Positions 1 through 7,749 of a stretch of DNA of 34,742 bases are shown here, one piece after another (positions within the stretch are counted from its first letter, which is position 1; every line of letters begins with the position of its first letter). The DNA comes from Phycisphaerae bacterium. Its GTDB lineage: Bacteria > Planctomycetota > Phycisphaerae > Sedimentisphaerales > Anaerobacaceae. The position numbers and the translations under genes are program-made. The notes below the pieces were generated by a model that saw only the letters and a program-made list of their open reading frames with translations, did not search any database and was not told where the DNA came from. Where the stretch lies: positions 1 through 34,742 of the forward strand of contig JAUWBI010000035.1 in the NCBI GenBank assembly GCA_030601745.1, in the 5' to 3' direction.

Positions 1-343
1 CGAGCTGCCTTCTTCTTTCCTCACTGAGCGGCGGAATGTTGAGCCGGATTAGTTTGCCGTCCACGACCGGCGCGATGCTCAGGTCGCTGTTTTTGATTGC
101 CTTTTCGATTTCTTTGACCGAAGCGGGGTCGAACGGCTTAATCACAATCGTATCCACCCGCGGCGTTGCGAGGGTCGCCATCTGTTTCAAGGGCGTAGGT
201 GTCCCGTAATAATCGGCCTTTATATTCTCAACGAGCCCCGTAGCAGCTCTTCCGGTCCGAACGGTTTTTAATTCGTTCTGCAGGGCTTCAAGCGCTTTTT
301 TCATTTTAGATTTGTTTTCGGAGAGTATTTCTTTAGGGGGCAT
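1..343 (-). CDS. frr: Ribosome recycling factor, 3' part outside window
   Basis: Ribosome recycling factor splits post-termination ribosomes together with EF-G. Reading the minus strand from an ATG at 343 gives MPPKEILSENKSKMKKALEA, followed by an arginine-rich segment containing VRTGRA and then DYYGTPTPL, the hallmark RRF segment that precedes the first beta strand. About 114 of the usual roughly 185 residues are visible and the frame is open to the window edge, so the C-terminal part is missing from this window, not from the gene. The start is preceded by TGAGG as a modest ribosome binding site. It is the last member of the rpsB-tsf-pyrH-frr order on this strand, separated from pyrH by an unrelated secreted enzyme gene. 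Identification is secure from family motifs and context. Confidence 0.95.
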   Translation of the reverse strand, partial: MPPKEILSENKSKMKKALEALQNELKTVRTGRAATGLVENIKADYYGTPTPLKQMATLATPRVDTIVIKPFDPASVKEIEKAIKNSDLSIAPVVDGKLIRLNIPPLSEERRRQL

Positions 344-410
344 CTGTAGCCTCATTTCGCATTGCATATTTTTTTCTTGCGATACGCATCGCGCATCACG
401 AGCTACGAAT
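344..410. repeat. Intergenic CGTATC/CGAGCT word repeat
   Basis: The short gap between frr and the upstream hydrolase gene is filled with degenerate words such as GCGATACGCATCGCGCATCA (379-398) and CGAGCTACGAA. The same vocabulary recurs between pyrH and tsf, between tsf and rpsB, upstream of the secretin operon and at other gene borders in this window. Confidence 0.6.
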
Positions 411-1865
411 TCATTTGCTGGATTTTCTGTCTGAGACGATATAAAGAACGGCGTCGTCCTCGAAAGGTACCTTGAAGCGGCGAGTCTTGCCGCCCTTAGT
501 GGGCCGCGCGGTAGTGGTTTTGCCATTTCGGGGATTTAGCCACTCCACATTCAACTTGCCGGAAGCGGCTGAGAGGTCCACCGTTACTTCGCCGCTTTCG
601 GGCAGATAGACAAGGTATTCGACCGGCGGATTTGCAAGGCAGTATTTTGTCGAGGCCAGGTCGTTGCGGGGTGCCATCGCTATCAGGTTCATCTGGTTTG
701 CAAAAGTTAGTGTGTAGCCCATACTTTTTCGAATTGGCTCCCATCGCTTGTCCAGCGGTGTTCTATCTACAAGGTGTTCGGTCCAGGTAGTTTTATTGTC
801 CTTAGCGTCTTTTTTAACCTGTCTGTATGGGTCCATAAAGATAGGGTTCAAGCCGCGACAAAAGCTTTTCCAGACCCAGGCCCGGTTGCCGCCGATTCCC
901 CATAGGTGGTCGGTATCGGCGATGATAACTTTGCTTCCGTCGGCTGCCGGGGGATTGTCCCGATAGCCGCCAGCGGGATTTGGTGAAATCCAATCTGCGG
1001 GGCTTTTGAACAAGTTTTCATTGCTGCCGCGAAACTCTCTTGACCGATGAAACTGAAAGGTCATACCTACAGGGTGCTGCTTGGGCCTGGTCTTTTCATA
1101 TTCGTGAATAAAGTCAATCATATGATATTGCCATTGCGTCGAATAGGCACCGCTTTCGTTGGTTATCTCAAAGAGCACATTGTCCAGGTCGTTGACCGTA
1201 TCGATGACTTTTTTCACATAGGCCTTCTGCAGGGCAGTTACAGCGTGGTTCTTCAAAGTATGCGTTTCAATTCCTCTGCCGTCACCATCCGGGTCTCCAT
1301 TTATTGCGTTGGCGTTGTTTTTGACATTGAACGGATGTCCGTCCCAGCACCAGGGCGGAAGTGAGGCGTGGAGGCCGTGTCCCTCGAAAAGCATAATTGA
1401 TACATAGATTCTGCGTTTGGCGGCTGCTATAACTCTTGAGCGCAATCTGTCGAAATACTTCTGATTGAACTTTTTTAAATCAAACTTTGGTTTTCCGTCG
1501 AGTGCTTTTCGCGGCCCGGTTCTCTTCCAGGGGAAAGGCCGGACATAGGTCATTGTCCCGCCTTTGTATGAATATTTTGACAACTCCCATGTCCACAGCC
1601 GGATAAAATTGTGATTGTACCGCTGCAGGAAATCCAGATAGCCGTTAAAGTCAAAAGGAGCGGGTGGGTCGGTTTTCCCCATATCCTTGAAGTTACTCCA
1701 GGTGTGTGAGCCGGTTAGATAAACGGCTCTACCGCTGGCGTTTGTAAAGTAGCGGGGATTTTTAGGGTGTACGCGAAGAGGACCAGCTATCGGAGGATTT
1801 TTCGTGTATCCGGGCAGTGTCAGGGATAAGGCCAGGCAAAGTGCTGCTACACGAATTATTTTCAT
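411..1865 (-). CDS. Secreted glycoside-hydrolase-like protein (DUF4038/GH140-like)
   Basis: A 484-residue exported protein with a signal peptide (about residues 1-20). The body resembles the (beta/alpha)8 enzymes annotated as DUF4038 or apiosidase-like GH140: an N-terminal strand segment (FTNASGRAVYLTG, 38-52), FIRLWTWE (87-94), LFEITNES (231-238) with a candidate acid/base Glu237, and ADTDHLWG (316-323). Residues about 415-484 form a small beta domain like the collagen-binding-like domain that often follows DUF4038. The likely role is hydrolysis of a plant or algal polysaccharide side chain outside the cytoplasm, but the substrate cannot be read from sequence. The start has a perfect AGGAGG (1876-1881) next to the pyrH stop codon, so the gene appears translationally placed inside the rpsB-tsf-pyrH-frr operon, which is odd for a secreted enzyme. 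Family placement is by motif recognition and not certain. Confidence 0.7.
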   Translation of the reverse strand: MKIIRVAALCLALSLTLPGYTKNPPIAGPLRVHPKNPRYFTNASGRAVYLTGSHTWSNFKDMGKTDPPAPFDFNGYLDFLQRYNHNFIRLWTWELSKYSYKGGTMTYVRPFPWKRTGPRKALDGKPKFDLKKFNQKYFDRLRSRVIAAAKRRIYVSIMLFEGHGLHASLPPWCWDGHPFNVKNNANAINGDPDGDGRGIETHTLKNHAVTALQKAYVKKVIDTVNDLDNVLFEITNESGAYSTQWQYHMIDFIHEYEKTRPKQHPVGMTFQFHRSREFRGSNENLFKSPADWISPNPAGGYRDNPPAADGSKVIIADTDHLWGIGGNRAWVWKSFCRGLNPIFMDPYRQVKKDAKDNKTTWTEHLVDRTPLDKRWEPIRKSMGYTLTFANQMNLIAMAPRNDLASTKYCLANPPVEYLVYLPESGEVTVDLSAASGKLNVEWLNPRNGKTTTARPTKGGKTRRFKVPFEDDAVLYIVSDRKSSK

Positions 1866-1881
1866 TTTATATCTTCCTCCT

Positions 1882-2598
1882 TTAGCAAATTATCGTGCCG
1901 ACCTGCTCGCCGCAAAGGGCCTTTGTTATGTTTCCCTTTTCGAAAATATTCAAAACGATGATAGGAATATTGTTGTCCCGGCAAAGACTTATAGCCGAAT
2001 GGTCCATTACCCTAAGGTTTTTCTTTAGCACATCATCGTAAGATAATTCCTCAAACAATTCTGCATCCGGATTTTTTTCGGGGTCGTCGCTGTAGACACC
2101 CTCAACCTTTGTTGCCTTTATGAGCAGGTCTGCGTCGAGTTCCGAAGCCCGCAACGCCGCGCAGGTATCGGTGGTGAAGAAAGGATTTCCGGTTCCGCCG
2201 GCCAATATCGCAACCCTTCCCTGTTCGAGGTGTCGAAAGGCCCTTCTGCGAATAAACGGCTCGCACATCGCCGACACCTCGATTGCACTGAGGACCCTCG
2301 TCGGCTGCCCTAATTTCTCAAGCGTCTCCTGCAGGGCACAGGCGTTTATGATAGTTGCTAACATTCCCATATAATCGGCCGTGTTTCTGGGTATTTTGCA
2401 GAGTTGCGAAAAATTCTCTCCTCTAAGGAAATTGCCTCCACCAACCACGATCGCGACCTGTGGGCCGAGCTTGCAGATTTCTGTTATCCTTTCGGCAATT
2501 GATTTGAGCTCGGCGCCGTCAATACCGAATCCGCCTGGTTTGCAAAAACTCTCGCCGGAAAGTTTCAACAATACGCGATTATATTTGCTCTTTGCCAT
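1882..2598 (-). CDS. pyrH: UMP kinase
   Basis: UMP kinase phosphorylates UMP to UDP in pyrimidine nucleotide synthesis; it is a hexameric amino-acid-kinase-fold enzyme. The 238 residues have normal length. Visible motifs are LLKLSGESF (10-18), the glycine loop VVGGGNFLRG (51-60), AILAGGTGNPFFTTDT (130-145), which binds UMP, and the ATP-site segment KATKVEGVYSDDP (161-173). The gene follows tsf in the classical rpsB-tsf-pyrH-frr order. Its start region has no clear Shine-Dalgarno: the 65-base gap to tsf is entirely repeat-like, and the best match ahead of the ATG is GAAGAAA within that repeat. Confidence 0.97.
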   Translation of the reverse strand: MAKSKYNRVLLKLSGESFCKPGGFGIDGAELKSIAERITEICKLGPQVAIVVGGGNFLRGENFSQLCKIPRNTADYMGMLATIINACALQETLEKLGQPTRVLSAIEVSAMCEPFIRRRAFRHLEQGRVAILAGGTGNPFFTTDTCAALRASELDADLLIKATKVEGVYSDDPEKNPDAELFEELSYDDVLKKNLRVMDHSAISLCRDNNIPIIVLNIFEKGNITKALCGEQVGTIIC

Positions 2599-2663
2599 TT
2601 TCTTCGTATCTCGTATTTCGTATCTCGGTCGGGATACAATTCACGATTCACGAGATGCGCTTC
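2599..2663. repeat. CGTATCTCGT word repeat between tsf and pyrH
   Basis: The whole gap is built from words such as CGTATCTCGTATTTCGTATC (2605-2624) and ATTCACGATTCACGAGATGC (2639-2658), including direct and inverted copies. It sits where a ribosome binding site for pyrH would be expected. Confidence 0.65.
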
Positions 2664-3530
2664 TTATCCGACTTCGAAACGGACAAATCTTTTAATTTTG
2701 GCCTCGCCGCCGGTTTGTCTGGCGGCCTCGGCGAGGACCTGGGCAACTGATTTGCTGTCGTCCTTGACAAATCGCTGCTCGAGAAGACAATTCTCGACAA
2801 AAAACTTTTTTATCTTGCCTTGAACAATCCTGTCTATGATGTTTGCGGGCTTGTTCTTGACCTGCTCGGCGAAAATGGCTTTCTCCTGCTCGATTGTCTC
2901 AGGACTAATCCCCTCCTTATCCAGAGACAGCGGCTTGGTTGCGGTAATGTGCATTGCTATATCGGCTGCCGTCTGCTTTAGCGCATCTGCCGCCGCAGTT
3001 GTTTCGTCGCTGGTCTCAATCTGGACCATTGTGCCTACTTTTTTGTTGAAGTGAATGTACACGCTTATAAGCCCGTGGCCATCGAGCTTATATTTTGCGA
3101 AATCACCCACCTGTATTTTCTCGCCGGTCTTGCTGACTATTTCGGTCAGAATGTCATTGAATTTAGTGCCGTCAACGGACGTTTCGAGAATGTTCTCGGC
3201 GTCCTCATTTGCCGGGCACGCCAATGCGAAGTTGGCCAGCGCATCTGCCGCCGCCACAAAATCAACGCTCTTGGCTACAAAATCGGTCTCGCAGCAGAGC
3301 GTTGCCATCGCAGCGGTCTTGTCGTCGGCGCTTATCTTGCTGACAATTATCCCCTCTGAAGTTTCGCGCTCAGCGCGTTTTACTAAGGTTGCAAGCCCCT
3401 TTTTTCTCAGTATCGCCATAGCCTGCTCGATGTTACCGTTCGCTTCCTGGAGTGCCTTTTTGCAGTCCATCATCCCCTGTCCGGTCATCTTTCGCAGTTT
3501 TACCACCATCGAAGCTGGAATTTCCGCCAT
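2664..3530 (-). CDS. tsf: Translation elongation factor Ts
   Basis: EF-Ts is the guanine nucleotide exchange factor for EF-Tu. The 288-residue product starts MAEIPASMVVKLRKMTGQGM with the UBA-like N-terminal domain, followed by DCKKAL (22-27). The EF-Tu-contacting motif ETDFVAKS is at 81-88, and two dimerisation subdomains follow. AGGAG lies just upstream of the ATG. It is downstream of rpsB on the same strand, as in most bacteria. The gap to rpsB is short and repeat-like, so co-transcription is expected. Confidence 0.97.
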   Translation of the reverse strand: MAEIPASMVVKLRKMTGQGMMDCKKALQEANGNIEQAMAILRKKGLATLVKRAERETSEGIIVSKISADDKTAAMATLCCETDFVAKSVDFVAAADALANFALACPANEDAENILETSVDGTKFNDILTEIVSKTGEKIQVGDFAKYKLDGHGLISVYIHFNKKVGTMVQIETSDETTAAADALKQTAADIAMHITATKPLSLDKEGISPETIEQEKAIFAEQVKNKPANIIDRIVQGKIKKFFVENCLLEQRFVKDDSKSVAQVLAEAARQTGGEAKIKRFVRFEVG

Positions 3531-3545
3531 CTTAAAAACTCCTAA

Positions 3546-3622
3546 TTTCGTATATCGTATTGCGTATTGCGTGCGGAGTTAGTTTTTTACGCAATACTCA
3601 ATACGCACGACGCACTACGAGG
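3546..3622. repeat. CGTATTGCG word repeat overlapping the rpsB stop codon
   Basis: Words CGTATTGCGTATTGCG (3556-3571) and their inverted counterparts ACGCAATACTCAATACGCAC form an imperfect dyad. The far end supplies the rpsB stop codon (TAG at 3617-3615), so the repeat reaches into the coding sequence. Confidence 0.6.
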
Positions 3623-4484
3623 TTGATTGTTTCGGTTCCTGTTGCTGTGTTTGGGCTTCTTGCGAAGGCGGCTCTACGGTCTTTGTTGAAGTCTGCTTGG
3701 TAGCGGTAACGGTCTCGGGTTCGGCTTTATCGGCACGGGCGAGGGTCGGCCTTCTTGAGCGGACCCGCCTCGGCCGTTGCTTCGGTTCCGGCCGAGCTGA
3801 AACCATCGTTTTACCAATCGCCACCGCATCGGCCAACTCGTTGAGTATCAAATCGATTGCTCTGATGGAATCATCATTGGCCGGTATCGCCACATCCACC
3901 GTATCGGGGTCGGAGTCCGTATCGAGAAGTCCGACTGTTGCAATGCCCAGCTTTCTGGCCTCACGCAAGGCAAGATATTCCTTTCTGGCGTCAACCGCCA
4001 CAACAGCGCCCGGCAGACGAGACATCTTGCGAATGCCATCGAGATTACTTTTTATCTTTCGCATTTCACGTTTGAGCCTGGACGCCTGCTTCTTGCTCTC
4101 ACTCTCAAGTGTTCCATCTTCCTGCATAGCTTCCAATTGCTCCAGTCTTTGCAGTCGAGAGCGTATGGTTCTAAAGTTGGTAAGCATCCCGCCGAGCCAC
4201 CTTTCGGAGACATAATGCATCCCGCACTTTTCCGCAACAGCCTCGACGGCTTTTTGAGCCTGACGCTTCGTGCCTACAAAGACGACATCTTTGCCGGAAG
4301 AGACCACCTCAGCAAGAAGCTTTCTGGCTATGAGCAACCCCTTTAAGGTTTTTTTCACGTCAATAATATGGATATTACCACGTTTTGCGAAAATAAAGGG
4401 GGCCATTTTGGGATTCCATCGGCTCACACTGTGTCCAAAATGGACCCCTGCGTTAATGAGTTCACGAGCCAGCTCTTTAGCCAC
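3615..4484 (-). CDS. rpsB: 30S ribosomal protein S2
   Basis: S2 is a late-assembling protein of the small ribosomal subunit. A GTG start at 4484 is preferred: it is preceded by GGAGG with a 5-base spacer and begins VAKELARELINAGVHFGHSV, the conserved S2 N-terminus. A longer open frame upstream to 4568 would add 28 residues unlike S2 and would overlap the promoter. The product is 289 residues. S2 motifs RWNPKMAPFIF, VDVKK-like IIDVKKT, GTKRQAQ and ERWLGGMLTNF are all present. The last ~60 residues are an Arg/Thr/Gln-rich, probably disordered tail absent from standard S2. First gene of the operon rpsB-tsf-pyrH-(hydrolase)-frr. Confidence 0.96.
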   Translation of the reverse strand: MAKELARELINAGVHFGHSVSRWNPKMAPFIFAKRGNIHIIDVKKTLKGLLIARKLLAEVVSSGKDVVFVGTKRQAQKAVEAVAEKCGMHYVSERWLGGMLTNFRTIRSRLQRLEQLEAMQEDGTLESESKKQASRLKREMRKIKSNLDGIRKMSRLPGAVVAVDARKEYLALREARKLGIATVGLLDTDSDPDTVDVAIPANDDSIRAIDLILNELADAVAIGKTMVSARPEPKQRPRRVRSRRPTLARADKAEPETVTATKQTSTKTVEPPSQEAQTQQQEPKQSTS

Positions 4485-4547
4485 AAAAACCTCCAAACAG
4501 TTTAGAAAATTTCCTTCACCTGCCACGTACGGACAGCCAAAACAAGA

Positions 4548-4576
4548 AAAGTAATGTAAGCCGCACAATATGTCAA
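4548..4576 (-). promoter_or_regulatory. Putative sigma70 promoter of the rpsB operon
   Basis: On the minus strand TTGACA (4576-4571) is followed after 17 bases by TACTTT (4553-4548). The -35 is perfect and the -10 weak. It would give a leader of roughly 55-60 bases before the GTG of rpsB. Confidence 0.55.
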
Positions 4577-5038
4577 GAATTTTTATGTCAGGGATTTTTT
4601 CTAAATATAGTGATATTGTGGGTGCACCTTGCGTTTGTGGCTAACTGATATGGAGACCTGGTCGCGGGTTTACACCCCTGTCGTTCGTTTGAAGAGATTT
4701 CGCCAAATTGGACAGCCTGCCCTGAGCCTTGTCGAATGGGTCGAAGGGAGATAAGATATTTTTGGCGGGAATTGCGGATTTATGGTTTGACAGATCTGCT
4801 TAAATATTGTAAAGTGTTCTTTCAGACACTTTGCGGGGATTTCTTTACTGTTATATGCGATTGTGGGCCGTGTTTTTTGTAGAGAATAGGCTCAAAAATG
4901 GGATATGGGGAGCTGGAGGACAGTAGGATGAGTGGGACGAGGAATTCAAGCCTGTTGGGTAAAACGGGTCGGCTGAGAAAGCTGCTCGTATCTCGTCGCT
5001 CGTGACTTGTGGTTTGACCCCGAGCTGCGAGATGCGAA
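4577..5038. other. Gene-free 460-base spacer
   Basis: No coding frame with a plausible start was found. It holds a dyad-like element at 4716-4750 (CCTGAGCCTTGTCGAATGGG followed by TCGAAGG), a type of repeat common in intergenic DNA of many bacteria, and two blocks of CGTATCTCG/GAGATGCG words at 4984-5003 and 5020-5037 abutting the next gene. The rest shows no recognisable signal. Confidence 0.6.
4716..4750. repeat. CCTGAGC..GTCGAA..TCGAAGG intergenic repeat
   Basis: The segment reads CCTGCCCTGAGCCTTGTCGA then ATGGGTCGAAGGGAG. CTTCGACAAGGCTCAGG-like words of this kind are recurrent extragenic elements in many genomes; family membership is by recognition only. Confidence 0.45.
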
Positions 5039-5467
5039 CTAATACCAGACCGTGATTATAATATTAGGCTCGGTCTTTTTGGCCTGGACATCGCCCGTCG
5101 TTACATTTGTTCGTTTTATCGTAACACCCGGGTTTGCTTTTAGCCACTTGCTGATTTGCTCGTCCAGAAACTCCATAGCGCCCGGGTGCAGTTTTGTAAA
5201 GAAGGTCTTTAGGCCGGTGATTCGGTCGGAGGAAACTATTTTTTCCTGCGGCTTTTTTTCAACCGGCCTCGTTAGCTGAGGCGCCGCCTTAATCTTTGGC
5301 GCCTCTACCGCACCGCCACCACCTAAAGTCAAAGGCGCGTGTGAAACACCTGTTTCGCTCGTATTGACATCATCAAAGGGAATCGGCTTATCAAGGTCTT
5401 TGTCAAAAGGAATTGGTGCGTTGAGATTTTCGTTGCCGGGGGCTTTGCTGCTGTCGAAATTATCCAT
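5039..5467 (-). CDS. Conserved small protein next to secretin, function unknown
   Basis: 142 residues with no signal peptide or membrane segment. Residues 1-75 are low-complexity with the near-repeated phrase APIPFDKDLDKPIPFDD (17-33) and are probably disordered. Residues about 80-142 look like a compact domain (ITGLKTFFTKLHPGAMEFLD, then KWLKANPGVTIKRTNVTTGD, ending IIITVWY). I do not recognise the family. It lies 40 bases downstream of the secretin gene on the same strand, so it is probably co-transcribed and may be an accessory factor of that secretion or pilus machine. That role is inference from position only. Confidence 0.65.
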   Translation of the reverse strand: MDNFDSSKAPGNENLNAPIPFDKDLDKPIPFDDVNTSETGVSHAPLTLGGGGAVEAPKIKAAPQLTRPVEKKPQEKIVSSDRITGLKTFFTKLHPGAMEFLDEQISKWLKANPGVTIKRTNVTTGDVQAKKTEPNIIITVWY

Positions 5468-5507
5468 ATACCATCACTCCGCTGCTGAAAATCAAATTTT
5501 AATAGCG

Positions 5508-7526
5508 TCACCCAGGTTTGACACGAGTGTGGGGCTTGTTATCTTCAGCTTCGGCCTTTTCCTCGGCTTCAGCTTCGGCTTTTGCCTCGGCTTCTCGTTT
5601 GGCCTTTGCCTCAGCTTTTCGTTTGGCCTTTTCTTCGGCCTCGGCTTTGGCTTTTTCCGCATCAGCCCTGGCCTTTTTGGCCTCTGCCGCTAACCTTTCG
5701 GCTTCGGCTTTGGCCTTTGCCTCGGCTTCGGCTTTGACTTTTTCCGCATCAGCTTTGGCCTTTTTGGCCTCTGTCGCTAATTTTTCGGCTTCAGCTTTGG
5801 TTTTTGCTGCATCGGCGGTTGCCTTTTGTGCATCGGCTTTTGCTTTTTCAACTTCGGCCGTTGCCTTTTGTGCATCAGCTTTTGCTTTTTCAGCCTCGGC
5901 TATTGCCCTTTGTGCATCAGCTTTTGCCTTTTCGACCTCGGCCTTTGCCTTTTCAATCTCGGCTTTTGCTTTTTCTGTTTCGGCTGTTGCCTGCTGTTCG
6001 GCGGCGACAGCTTTTTCTTTTATTTTTTCGGCCTCGGCTTTTGCCTTTTTGACTGTCTCGTCGGCTTCTCTGACGGCGTGTCGGGCTTTTGCTTTTTCTG
6101 CCTCGGCCTTGATACGTGCTTCCTCAGCCTCGGCAGCTTTGCGCTGGTGTTCTCTTTCGAGGGCCTTTAGGCCGAGCGGGTCCAGGAATTTGGATGAAGG
6201 GGGCTCTTCGTGTTTTCTTTTGAGCTCTTCGAGCATTTCTTTTCTTGGGATACCGCCGGTGGAGATGGTCGGAGTTAATATGAATACGGTCTCCACGACC
6301 CGCTCTTCAAAATCTCTGCCTGAGAACAGCATGCCGATCCCGGGTATGTCTTTCAGGAACGGGACGCCGCGGACAACATCGCGTTCCTCGGTCTTTCTTA
6401 TCCCTCCGATTACAAGACTCTCGCCCCGTCTGATGCGGTTTTCTTTATTGTCGATTTCTTTTCTGGTGACGATGCTTATTTGCTTGACGCCTTCGGGAGT
6501 TAATTTTGAGCTGAGAACGATTTTTGTTTCCAGGCCGATGGAGCCGTCTCCGAAGTAGACGTGGGGAGTGATTTCAAGCGAATCCACTATATCCACATAT
6601 TCGAATTGCGTTGTCATCCAGCCCCACTCCGCCTGCTCCTTAGTTATCCTTTGCAGCGGTATTCTTTGAGTCGCCGAGATTTTTGCCATCTGGCCATTGA
6701 CGGTTTCAATGGTGGGGTTCATCAGGATTTTGAGATAACCGTGCGACTCCAAAATATCCACCAAGGCGGTGAAGTGCTCAGCTTCCAAATATCCGGCCTT
6801 AAGACCCATTTTGGCACGAGCTACGTCTCTAAGGACGGCCCCGGGAAATGCAGGGCCTGGTTCTATGCCTTGCTCCATCAAGATGCGAAGTTCGTTGATG
6901 AAAGGCATACCCGCAGGTTTCAAAGCAATATTCTCACCGAATAGCTCTAAGATTTCTATAGTGGTTGACCAGTCTAATGTCTTATCCGCATAAACCTCGG
7001 ATATGATGCAATCTATTTTAACCTGAATCGGCGGAATATCGGTATTTTCCAGAACTTCAAGTACCGCCTTGATATCGTTCTCGGTTGGGCATCTTACTAT
7101 CAACTGGTTGGTAGAAGGAATGCTGATAACACCGTAGTCTTTGATGGTAGTTGATTTGCCTTTTGCGTTAAAAAGCAGCGTGGCAAAGAGCGCATGCACA
7201 AGCTCTCTTAACGTATCGCAGTCAAGGTATTGGCCGAAGTAGAATAGTTTCCACTCTTCAGCACCGCCGACTATCTGCTTGACGGTTTTAGGTGGCTGTT
7301 TGTAGATCTCAGGGATAGGGATGTTTGGCTCTGGTGTGATTTTAATTTCGCTTAAATCGCGAAAGGTCTTTTCGACCTGAAATTTGGAGGGACTTGTGGC
7401 AAAGAAGTCCCCGCAGCCGCCAATCCACGGCGCAATTATTACAACCAAAGCCCAAATCAGCCCCCGCTGCTTCCTTGCGAAAGCGAGACGCGGGGGACTG
7501 CGGCTAATTTTCTGGCTGCTGTCCAT
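5508..7526 (-). CDS. Secretin (GspD/PilQ-like) lipoprotein with long C-terminal coiled coil
   Basis: Outer-membrane secretin of a type II secretion or type IV pilus-like machine. From the ATG at 7526 (a TTG at 7532 is possible) the product has 672 residues. The hydrophobic N-terminal segment ends in IGGC, a lipobox with lipidated Cys38. Residues about 130-165 resemble an N-domain (VISIPSTNQLIVRCPTENDI). The secretin core follows: NPTIETVNGQMAKI near 270, ESLVIGGIRKTEERDV near 369 and VRGVPFLKDIPGIGMLFSG near 385-403, the family signature. Residues about 455-660 are Ala/Lys/Glu-rich heptads with a 14-residue repeat (EKAKADAQKATAEV), a predicted 200-residue coiled coil not usual in secretins; its many reverse-strand frames are compositional shadows. 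The N-terminus (RSPPRLAFARKQRG) is encoded by a palindromic repeat at 7459-7499. Confidence 0.88.
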   Translation of the reverse strand: MDSSQKISRSPPRLAFARKQRGLIWALVVIIAPWIGGCGDFFATSPSKFQVEKTFRDLSEIKITPEPNIPIPEIYKQPPKTVKQIVGGAEEWKLFYFGQYLDCDTLRELVHALFATLLFNAKGKSTTIKDYGVISIPSTNQLIVRCPTENDIKAVLEVLENTDIPPIQVKIDCIISEVYADKTLDWSTTIEILELFGENIALKPAGMPFINELRILMEQGIEPGPAFPGAVLRDVARAKMGLKAGYLEAEHFTALVDILESHGYLKILMNPTIETVNGQMAKISATQRIPLQRITKEQAEWGWMTTQFEYVDIVDSLEITPHVYFGDGSIGLETKIVLSSKLTPEGVKQISIVTRKEIDNKENRIRRGESLVIGGIRKTEERDVVRGVPFLKDIPGIGMLFSGRDFEERVVETVFILTPTISTGGIPRKEMLEELKRKHEEPPSSKFLDPLGLKALEREHQRKAAEAEEARIKAEAEKAKARHAVREADETVKKAKAEAEKIKEKAVAAEQQATAETEKAKAEIEKAKAEVEKAKADAQRAIAEAEKAKADAQKATAEVEKAKADAQKATADAAKTKAEAEKLATEAKKAKADAEKVKAEAEAKAKAEAERLAAEAKKARADAEKAKAEAEEKAKRKAEAKAKREAEAKAEAEAEEKAEAEDNKPHTRVKPG
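7459..7499. repeat. Palindromic repeat within secretin N-terminus
   Basis: AGCCCCCGC (7459-7467) is the inverse of GCGGGGGACT (7490-7499) apart from one inserted base; the loop carries CTTGCGAAAGCGAG. The segment is read in frame before the lipoprotein signal. Confidence 0.5.
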
Positions 7527-7532
7527 AATCAA

Positions 7533-7749
7533 TAACCGCCATTAAGAACCTACGTCTAACAGGCAAACCACTCCTATTGTGCCTAAGCACTTTTAACGTA
7601 ACGTAAATAAAGACGGTATCTCGAAATATTATATTGCATATTTCTCTATCGTCAAGCATATTTTAATTAGATGAGCAAAAATATTTCCTTCAATCTTACC
7701 CAGATTAACATTAGACCAAACCGCATTTTTTTGCTATTCTTATCGGATT
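7533..7749. other. Divergent intergenic region, secretin operon / rimO
   Basis: 217 bases between two divergent genes. It holds the minus-strand promoter at 7628-7655 and, at 7554-7568, a degenerate word TCTAACAGGCAAACC resembling the arm of the TTCTAAC palindromic family. rimO has no visible Shine-Dalgarno; a -10-like TATTCT at 7734-7739 only 10 bases before its ATG would make a leaderless mRNA possible. Confidence 0.5.
7628..7655 (-). promoter_or_regulatory. Putative sigma70 promoter of the secretin operon
   Basis: Minus strand TTGACG (7655-7650), 16-base spacer, TATAAT (7633-7628). It faces the secretin gene with an expected leader of about 95 bases. Confidence 0.6.

Noticed and set aside
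3055..3582. Several plus-strand open frames opposite tsf and rpsB
   Set aside because: Shadow frames of conserved genes with no start signals.
4485..4568. Longer S2 N-terminus (MCGLHYFSCF...)
   Set aside because: Not S2-like and overlaps the promoter; the GTG at 4484 has GGAGG.
5518..6558. 346-residue plus-strand open frame rich in Ser/Ala/Phe
   Set aside because: It is the complement of the Ala/Lys/Glu coiled-coil coding region of the secretin; composition alone keeps it open.
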